A program made the position numbers and the translations under genes. This document shows positions 3,637 to 8,054 of a stretch of 8,054 nucleotides of DNA, piece after piece. The notes under the pieces are model-generated. The model was not told the origin of the DNA. It did not search any database and worked only from the letters and a program-made list of their open reading frames with translations. The first letter of the stretch is position 1. Every line of letters begins with the position of its first letter. The stretch is from the NCBI GenBank assembly GCA_938036915.1, contig CALHVV010000002.1, positions 1-8,054 of the forward strand. Direction: 5' to 3'. The DNA comes from an uncultured Candidatus Saccharibacteria bacterium (GTDB lineage Bacteria; Patescibacteriota; Saccharimonadia; Saccharimonadales; Saccharimonadaceae).

Positions 3637-6582
3637 ATGAATACCGTCACCACTTTCATTATTGTTTTTGGCTCGGCTGGCCTTATTCTTATCATCTTGT
3701 TTGTTGCCTTTATCGTTTATCGCAATAGCATGCGCGAGGCCAAGAACTACGAGCGCGGTCTCAAGGTGGTGCCGATTCTCATCCACTTGCCGCCCGCTAG
3801 TGATGATATCGACGGTGGTGGGCGCGACAAGCGTGACCTCACAGAAGAGGTGCTATCGCAGGCCCAAGTGATGTACAACATCATTGCGAGTACCAGCACT
3901 AAGGGTTTTATGAGCCGGATCTATGGGCAGCGCCATGTGTCATTTGAAATTGTGGCGCGTGAGGGTCTGGTGTATTACTATGCAGTGGTGCCAACAGTGC
4001 TGACGGACACAGTGCGCCAGGCAATTGCTGCAGCCTACCCATCGGCACGGCTCGAGGAGGTGTCGGAACACTCGGTGTTTAGTAAGGTGGGCAAGGCGAG
4101 TGGGACGATTGGTGGTGAGTTTACTCTGCGCAAAGAGTTTATTTATCCCATCTCCACCTATATGGAATCTAAGCGCGATGCGTCGCGGGCGCTGCTTAAT
4201 GCAGTGTCTTCGGCTGGGCGTGAAGATGGGGTGGGAATCCAATTTTTGATCCGCCCGGCGTATGAGAAATGGACAAAGCGCTCTATCTCGGCTGCTGAGC
4301 AGATTGTCAAGAACAAGGGTGAGAAAAAGAGTAGTGGCGGTAGTGGCCTCTCGGCGCGTGATGTTATGCAGGCACTATGGAAGCCGCCTGAGGCAAGTGA
4401 CAAGAAGGAATTCCAAGCCGAGAAGCCGCTCAGTGCGGTGGAGCAGGCTAAAGTTGATGCTATCCAAGAGAAAATTCGCTACCCCGGCTATGAGGTAATG
4501 ATCCGCGTGGTGGTGTCGTCCAACACGGCGGCGCGCTCACAGGTGCTGCTCAAGAATATTGTGGCGGCGTTTGCACTGTTTGATTCGCCGAGTTTTAACG
4601 GCTTTAAGTTTAATCTTACTAAGAACGTCGATGAGCTCGCGACAGCCTTCATCTTCCGATTCTTCCCGCAGGCAAATAGTCGCGATATTCTCAACTCGGT
4701 GGAGCTTGCCACCCTCTTTCACTTGCCAGACCAAAATAGCATTCCTACCTCGCAAGTCAAGCGCCAGATGAGCAAGCAAGTCGATGGCCCGACAGAGGTG
4801 ATGGAGACGGGGCTGTTGCTTGGCTACAATGAGTTCCGCGGTGTGCGTAAGCCAATCCGCCTGGCCGATAAAGACCGTCGGCGTCATATCCATATCATTG
4901 GTCAGACGGGTGTGGGTAAGTCGGTCTTGCAAGAGAACTTGGCCTACCAGGATATGCTGGCGGGGCGAGGCTTTGCCTTGGTCGATCCACACGGCGACTT
5001 AGCTGAGGCACTGCTTGCCAAGGTACCGCGCGATCGGGTGGAGGATATTGTCTACTTCGACCCAGGTGATATGAGCAACCCAATTGGTCTTAATATGTTT
5101 GAGTTCGACCACCCCGATCAAAAGGACTTCCTGGTGCAGGAGGCGATTAACATGCTGTATGGCTTGTACGACCCAGGCCACACTGGTATCGTTGGGCCAC
5201 GCCTCGAGCACATCTTCCGTAACTGTGCCTTGCTGCTGATGGCCGACCCTGCAGGCGGGACGTTTGTCGACGTACCAAAGCTGCTGGTGGATGAGCAATT
5301 CCGCAATGCTAAGCTCAAATACGTGACGGATCGGCAGGGGCTGGACTTTTGGACCAAGGAGTTCCCAGCCTCGCAGCGCTCTAATGAAGCTGGTGACTTG
5401 ATTAGCTGGGTGATCTCCAAGTTTGGTCCATTTATTAGCAACGATGCGATGCGCAACATCATTGGCCAGACCAAGAGCGGATTTAACTTCCCCGAGATTA
5501 TGAATAATAACAAGATTTTGCTTGTTAACCTCTCCAAAGGTAAGATGGGTGATCTCAACTCGAAGTTGCTTGGTATTATCTTCGTCATGAAATTTCAGGC
5601 AGCTGCGATGGCTCGGGCAAATATCCCTGAGCACGAGCGCAAGGACTTTACACTCTACGTTGACGAGTTCCAGAACTTTGCCACCGATAGCTTTGAGACG
5701 ATCCTCAGTGAGGCACGTAAGTATCGCTTGAGTTTGGTCTTGGCCAACCAGTTTATGACACAGCTCAAGGAAGAACTGCGCGAGGCTATCCTTGGTAACG
5801 TTGGTACAACCATTACCGGCCGAATTGGTACGACTGATGCAGAGATCATGGTCAAGCGCTACACGCCTGTCTTTACTGCTGAGGACTTGACCAAACTGCC
5901 AAACTTTGAGTCCGTCTGTGTGGCACAGATTAATGGCACACCATCGGCACCATTTAGCATGGCGTGGATTCCGCCAATGGGCGAGCCAAACCAGCAATTG
6001 AGCGGTGCTCTCAAGAAACTCTCGGCCGCGAAGTACGGCCGGCCGCGCGACCAAGTTGAGCGCGATATAGCTGCCCGCATTAGTGTGCAGCAGCCCAGCC
6101 AGCCAGCAGCCGGAGCAGGGCGCCCAGGGGGTGCAGCTGGAGCTGGCGGTGGGTCATCCTTCCTCGATGAATGGCTTGCCAAGCGTAAACAGATGAATGC
6201 AAAGAAACCGCAATCAGCGGCAGCACCATCAGGCGCGCAGGCCTCACGGCCTGGTAGCCCAGCTGCTCAACCACCACGGCCACAAACCACACCAGCTTCC
6301 TCAGCTCAGCCATTGCGTGCTCAGCCAGCCGTGCCATCGGCTTCTTCGCTCTCCCAAGCACCACGGCCACAGCCAGCTAGCGCTCCCCGCACTATGCCAA
6401 ATCCAAGCGCGTCATCTCCATTGTCGGCTGCTCAGCCTACTCCACCACCGTCACCCGCTCCCAAGCCACCTATGCCAACGCCAGAAGAGCTGGAGCGCGA
6501 AGCCCTGCGCCGTCAAGGCACTCTCAACACGCATGGCGACCTGAGTGGTGAGCCACAGGAAGTGTCGATCAAGCTGCACTGA
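3637..6582 (+). CDS. VirD4/TraG-like type IV secretion ATPase with Pro/Ala-rich tail
   Basis: A 981-residue membrane-anchored motor ATPase resembling type IV coupling proteins, expected to hexamerise on the inner membrane and drive DNA or protein transport. One membrane helix spans ~5-28 and is followed by an Arg/Lys-rich stretch. Residues ~50-400 are a large alpha/beta region without a motif I can name. The ATPase domain follows: 'HIHIIGQTGVGKS' with Walker A GQTGVGKS at 422-429, 'LVDPHGDLAEALL', 'FDPGDMSNPIGLN', 'KILLVNLSKGKMG', Walker B YVDEFQNF at 674-681 (D676, E677), and 'LANQFMTQL' at 702-710 in the position of the polar sensor. 'TTITGRIGTTDAEIMVKRY' and 'NGTPSAPFSM' close the domain as in TraG/VirD4 relatives. 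Residues ~818-948 are Pro/Ala/Ser-rich and surely disordered, with PRPQ twice (880-883, 909-912, coded by an identical 13-base repeat) and one amphipathic island, FLDEWLAKRKQM (842-853). A charged segment (949-960) ends the tail. GGAG lies 6 bases before the ATG. The gene ends in tandem stops TGA TAA. No VirB4 or other channel gene is visible nearby. Confidence 0.9.
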   Translation: MNTVTTFIIVFGSAGLILIILFVAFIVYRNSMREAKNYERGLKVVPILIHLPPASDDIDGGGRDKRDLTEEVLSQAQVMYNIIASTSTKGFMSRIYGQRHVSFEIVAREGLVYYYAVVPTVLTDTVRQAIAAAYPSARLEEVSEHSVFSKVGKASGTIGGEFTLRKEFIYPISTYMESKRDASRALLNAVSSAGREDGVGIQFLIRPAYEKWTKRSISAAEQIVKNKGEKKSSGGSGLSARDVMQALWKPPEASDKKEFQAEKPLSAVEQAKVDAIQEKIRYPGYEVMIRVVVSSNTAARSQVLLKNIVAAFALFDSPSFNGFKFNLTKNVDELATAFIFRFFPQANSRDILNSVELATLFHLPDQNSIPTSQVKRQMSKQVDGPTEVMETGLLLGYNEFRGVRKPIRLADKDRRRHIHIIGQTGVGKSVLQENLAYQDMLAGRGFALVDPHGDLAEALLAKVPRDRVEDIVYFDPGDMSNPIGLNMFEFDHPDQKDFLVQEAINMLYGLYDPGHTGIVGPRLEHIFRNCALLLMADPAGGTFVDVPKLLVDEQFRNAKLKYVTDRQGLDFWTKEFPASQRSNEAGDLISWVISKFGPFISNDAMRNIIGQTKSGFNFPEIMNNNKILLVNLSKGKMGDLNSKLLGIIFVMKFQAAAMARANIPEHERKDFTLYVDEFQNFATDSFETILSEARKYRLSLVLANQFMTQLKEELREAILGNVGTTITGRIGTTDAEIMVKRYTPVFTAEDLTKLPNFESVCVAQINGTPSAPFSMAWIPPMGEPNQQLSGALKKLSAAKYGRPRDQVERDIAARISVQQPSQPAAGAGRPGGAAGAGGGSSFLDEWLAKRKQMNAKKPQSAAAPSGAQASRPGSPAAQPPRPQTTPASSAQPLRAQPAVPSASSLSQAPRPQPASAPRTMPNPSASSPLSAAQPTPPPSPAPKPPMPTPEELEREALRRQGTLNTHGDLSGEPQEVSIKLH

Positions 6583-6631
6583 TAAGCACTTAATACAGGT
6601 GATAGAGAACACAAGCGGCAAGCATAATATT

Positions 6632-6660
6632 TTGACGTTCGTTATTGTTCGTATTATACT
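6632..6660 (+). promoter_or_regulatory. Strong promoter giving a leaderless mRNA for the 159-residue protein
   Basis: TTGACG (6632-6637, 5/6) and TATACT (6655-6660, 5/6) stand 17 bases apart, the ideal spacing. Six bases later comes the ATG at 6667, so transcription should start at the A of the start codon. There is no Shine-Dalgarno sequence. This is the best-matching promoter in the window and shows that the downstream gene is a separate unit. Confidence 0.65.
6637..6656 (+). repeat. Two tandem 10-base units beginning GTTCGT in the promoter spacer
   Basis: GTTCGTTATT (6637-6646) is followed directly by GTTCGTATTA (6647-6656). The first six bases are identical and the units are one helical turn apart. 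They begin at the last base of the -35 and reach into the -10, so a regulator bound here would block transcription. Chance in AT-rich DNA is a real alternative. Confidence 0.3.
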
Positions 6661-6666
6661 AAGTCT

Positions 6667-7146
6667 ATGAAAACCCATTATGTTTTACAAAAGTTGTTTC
6701 AGGGGCGACGGTATGTCGGCGACGATTGGGAACTGGATTCTGATAATACAACCTACCGAAACAAGCTCACATCTGCGACGACAACATTCGGTGCTGACGA
6801 CACATGCCCCTGGTGTATTGAACTTGGAGTTGGGTTCACTCTACAAAAATATGTCGAAATCGGCGACCCGTATCTTATAGAAGGTGATCGTTACGTGATC
6901 ACCGTTTGTTCACCCTCGTTCGTTGATGATCCACGTGGCAGGTGGTACTTTGAGGACGATAATGTGGCAAAGCCCCTGATTATGAATACGCTTGATTATG
7001 ATGTCATCTCTGAGTTCATTCAAACGAAATTAAAAGAGTATGTATTTACGCCAACACCTGACCGTCCGTATGGAGATGATATAGAATTTCACAATGTCAC
7101 GAAGCACTGGCTCTTTGATGTAGATTGGGAGGATTATTATCGATAG
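6667..7146 (+). CDS. Hypothetical acidic protein, unrecognised
   Basis: A 159-residue protein that I do not recognise. It is strongly acidic (20 Asp and 9 Glu against 16 Lys plus Arg by my count) and rich in aromatic residues (5 Trp, 12 Tyr). It has no signal peptide or membrane helix, so it is probably cytoplasmic. Alternating hydrophobic stretches such as 'RYVITVCSPSF' and 'GRWYF' suggest a mainly beta or alpha/beta fold. C47-P-W-C50 looks like a redox or metal CxxC, but only one other cysteine (C81) exists, so a complete four-cysteine zinc site in one chain is excluded. It has its own strong promoter and a leaderless ATG. The codon and base composition is more AT-rich than the ATPase gene before it, consistent with an accessory or transferred gene. 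Small acidic, aromatic-rich single genes are sometimes immunity or anti-defence proteins; that is speculation here. Confidence 0.72.
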   Translation: MKTHYVLQKLFQGRRYVGDDWELDSDNTTYRNKLTSATTTFGADDTCPWCIELGVGFTLQKYVEIGDPYLIEGDRYVITVCSPSFVDDPRGRWYFEDDNVAKPLIMNTLDYDVISEFIQTKLKEYVFTPTPDRPYGDDIEFHNVTKHWLFDVDWEDYYR

Positions 7147-7236
7147 TTCTTTTGTCAAAGATACTCCTTAGATATTTGAGCTATTCGTTAGAGACTCTGA
7201 CAGTGATATCGTTCGCTCATGACATACGTAACAACC

Positions 7237-7269
7237 GTCGCTTAAGTACTTCTCTCTAGTCCGAGCGAC
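7237..7269. other. Stem-loop in the convergent gap 7147-7377
   Basis: GTCGCT (7237-7242) pairs with AGCGAC (7264-7269), extendable by one T-G pair, and encloses the palindrome AAGTACTT (7244-7251). It lies between the convergent 159- and 208-residue genes, where a two-way terminator would be expected, but neither side carries a clear T tract. The rest of the 231-base gap shows no gene. A perfect TTGACA at 7282-7287 lacks a good -10 partner (TATTCA at 7305). Confidence 0.22.
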
Positions 7270-7377
7270 TCCCTTAGAACATTGACATTTTATCAATAGA
7301 GCACTATTCACACGAGAAGTGCACATTATTAGTAATTGAATTATGTTGTTGAGCGAGCAGTGATTTACAGAAGTAAG

Positions 7378-8004
7378 CTACACATTGCGCCGACCGAGCA
7401 TCATTATGCGCACAAAGTCAAAGGCGAGGCCGCAGAGCCAGCCGAGGGCGAAGGCAGCGATGGATTCGGCACCGGAGAGTGGGTAGCCATTGAAGCGGGC
7501 GATGAGGTAGATGGCTAGGGTGAGCACGAAGGCGGCAATGGCACCAGAAAGCAGCGCGTTGGGTCGGGCAACGGTGCTACCAGTGACTTCGCTTGCTTTC
7601 TCGATGGCTGGGTTGTGGATGACTTTGCTAAAGGCGCGGCTCGAGGGCGAGAGCTGAGACTGGACGGCTGCCATGGTTTTGTCGAAGCGTTCTTGCTGGG
7701 CGGCCGGGCTGGTTTGGTGTTGGCGCTCGGCGCGCTGTTGTTCGCGGGTTTCGCGCTGGCGGCGTTCAGCTTCGGCAGTGGCTCGTTCTTGCTCGGCAGC
7801 TTGCTCGTAGACTTGCTCGGCTTCGTGGCGAGCGGCCCTAAGGGTTTCGCGTCGCTGACGCGTTTCGCCCTGGAGGCTGGGGTGTTCAAGCTGGCGGTGT
7901 TCGCCAGATTGGCGCAGGGCAGTCAGCTGTTCGGCACGTGATTGCTCGATGGTTTGCTCGGTGCGGCGCTCAGGCTGGCGTTTGGTAGTAAATCGTTCTG
8001 CCAT
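7378..8004 (-). CDS. Coiled-coil protein with two C-terminal membrane helices, function unknown
   Basis: A 208-residue protein. Residues 1-45 are polar, and ~46-98 are a very charged Glu/Arg/Gln helix that should form a coiled coil. A linker containing 'SRAFSKVIHNPAIEKASEVTGSTVARPNALL' in two parts (122-140, 141-152) leads to two membrane helices at ~150-169 and ~180-198, joined by the short loop 'RFNGYPLSGAE'. The basic end (RRNV) suggests both termini lie in the cytoplasm, with the coiled coil reaching inwards. From memory the C-terminal half resembles a conserved Saccharibacteria membrane protein of unknown role; I cannot confirm by search. The ATG at 8004 has a strong AAGGAG Shine-Dalgarno site (complement of 8011-8016) 6 bases upstream, unlike the leaderless genes nearby. 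A probable gene end lies 14 bases upstream on the same strand, so it is likely a downstream operon member. A scaffold or membrane-organising role is only a guess. Confidence 0.82.
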   Translation of the reverse strand: MAERFTTKRQPERRTEQTIEQSRAEQLTALRQSGEHRQLEHPSLQGETRQRRETLRAARHEAEQVYEQAAEQERATAEAERRQRETREQQRAERQHQTSPAAQQERFDKTMAAVQSQLSPSSRAFSKVIHNPAIEKASEVTGSTVARPNALLSGAIAAFVLTLAIYLIARFNGYPLSGAESIAAFALGWLCGLAFDFVRIMMLGRRNV

Positions 8005-8018
8005 TGGTTTCTCCTTGG

Positions 8019-8054
8019 TTAGATTGTGGTGTCTGGCGGATTCGCGGTCATGGA
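8019..8054 (-). CDS. Probable 3' end of an upstream minus-strand gene
   Basis: On the minus strand an open frame enters from the window edge and reads ...SMTANPPDTTI before TAA (complement of 8019-8021). It ends 14 bases before the next ATG, with the Shine-Dalgarno site of the 208-residue gene in between, which is typical operon spacing. Only 11 codons are visible, so neither identity nor coding status can be established. Confidence 0.4.
   Translation of the reverse strand, partial: SMTANPPDTTI

Noticed and set aside
6037..6048. The 12-base CGGCCGGCCGCG occurs here and near 2711 in the deacetylase gene
   Set aside because: Both copies are in GC-rich coding sequence in unrelated genes, with no flanking similarity; chance is sufficient.
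4999..6054. A 351-codon open frame on the minus strand
   Set aside because: It lies wholly inside the ATPase gene, which has intact Walker motifs, and its translation shows no recognisable domain. It is a compositional shadow.
6580..6585. Possible reassignment of UGA, as in some Patescibacteria
   Set aside because: The ATPase gene ends in TGA followed at once by TAA, and none of the recognised genes contains an internal in-frame TGA, so the standard code explains everything here.
6802..6816. CPWC as part of a zinc ribbon or thioredoxin domain
   Set aside because: Only one other cysteine exists in the protein and the surrounding sequence does not follow a thioredoxin pattern.
7336..7518. A 60-codon plus-strand frame preceded by TTGACA at 7282-7287
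   Set aside because: The -10 partner (TATTCA) is poor, the start is TTG, and most of the frame is the complement of the 208-residue gene.
7515..7941. Two further frames overlapping the 208-residue gene (minus 7515-7889, plus 7615-7941)
   Set aside because: Both are repetitive by-products of the Glu/Arg/Gln-rich coiled-coil codons; the 208-residue frame has the strong Shine-Dalgarno site and membrane helices.
1..8054. tRNA, rRNA, CRISPR array, insertion sequence or attachment site
   Set aside because: I found no T-loop-like GGTTCGA context with matching acceptor ends, no regularly spaced repeats, no transposase or integrase, and no flanking direct repeats.

Overview
The window looks like chromosome from a Patescibacteria (CPR) bacterium, most probably a Candidatus Saccharibacteria (TM7) member. 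The reasoning is by family recognition from memory, not by search. It holds a VirD4/TraG-like ATPase with an N-terminal membrane anchor and a long Pro/Ala-rich tail, preceded by a small protein ending in a 'DLIEKDW...DDPYQ...DYIYKRYG' domain of the kind I associate with secretion loci in this group. It also holds a coiled-coil/two-helix membrane protein of a type I associate with Saccharibacteria. The standard genetic code fits: genes end in TAG, TAA and TGA.

Layout, left to right. (1) Positions 1-1013, plus strand: the C-terminal third of a type I restriction endonuclease subunit (HsdR), cut by the window edge. (2) 1041-1274, plus: a DUF167/YggU-family small protein 27 bases downstream. (3) 1275-1588: a 314-base gap with a hairpin, a good plus-strand promoter with no recognised gene behind it, a possible micro-ORF, and a terminator-like structure for the next gene. 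(4) 1589-3103, minus: a membrane-anchored DUF3298 plus NodB peptidoglycan deacetylase. (5) 3104-3204: a compact divergent control region with back-to-back extended -10 promoters and a perfect 9-bp inverted repeat between them. (6) 3205-6582, plus: a two-gene operon of a 143-residue accessory protein and the 981-residue VirD4-like ATPase. (7) 6667-7146, plus: an unrecognised acidic 159-residue protein behind its own strong promoter. (8) 7147-7377: a convergent intergenic region without recognised genes. (9) 7378-8004, minus: the 208-residue coiled-coil membrane protein, preceded by what is probably the 3' end of another minus-strand gene (8019-8054).

How the parts may work together (inference): the deacetylase would modify wall glycan outside the membrane and the VirD4-like ATPase would power transport at the inner face of the membrane. 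They share a control region, so wall modification and transport may be co-regulated. Two genes (deacetylase and the 159-residue protein) have a -10 box exactly 6 bases before the ATG and should be transcribed as leaderless mRNAs, while the ATPase and the 208-residue gene have ordinary Shine-Dalgarno sites. The HsdR end and the 159-residue gene are clearly more AT-rich than the ATPase: my hand counts of G+C are 41/120 for 601-720, 47/120 for 6961-7080 and 69/120 for 5221-5340. They may be accessory or acquired genes.
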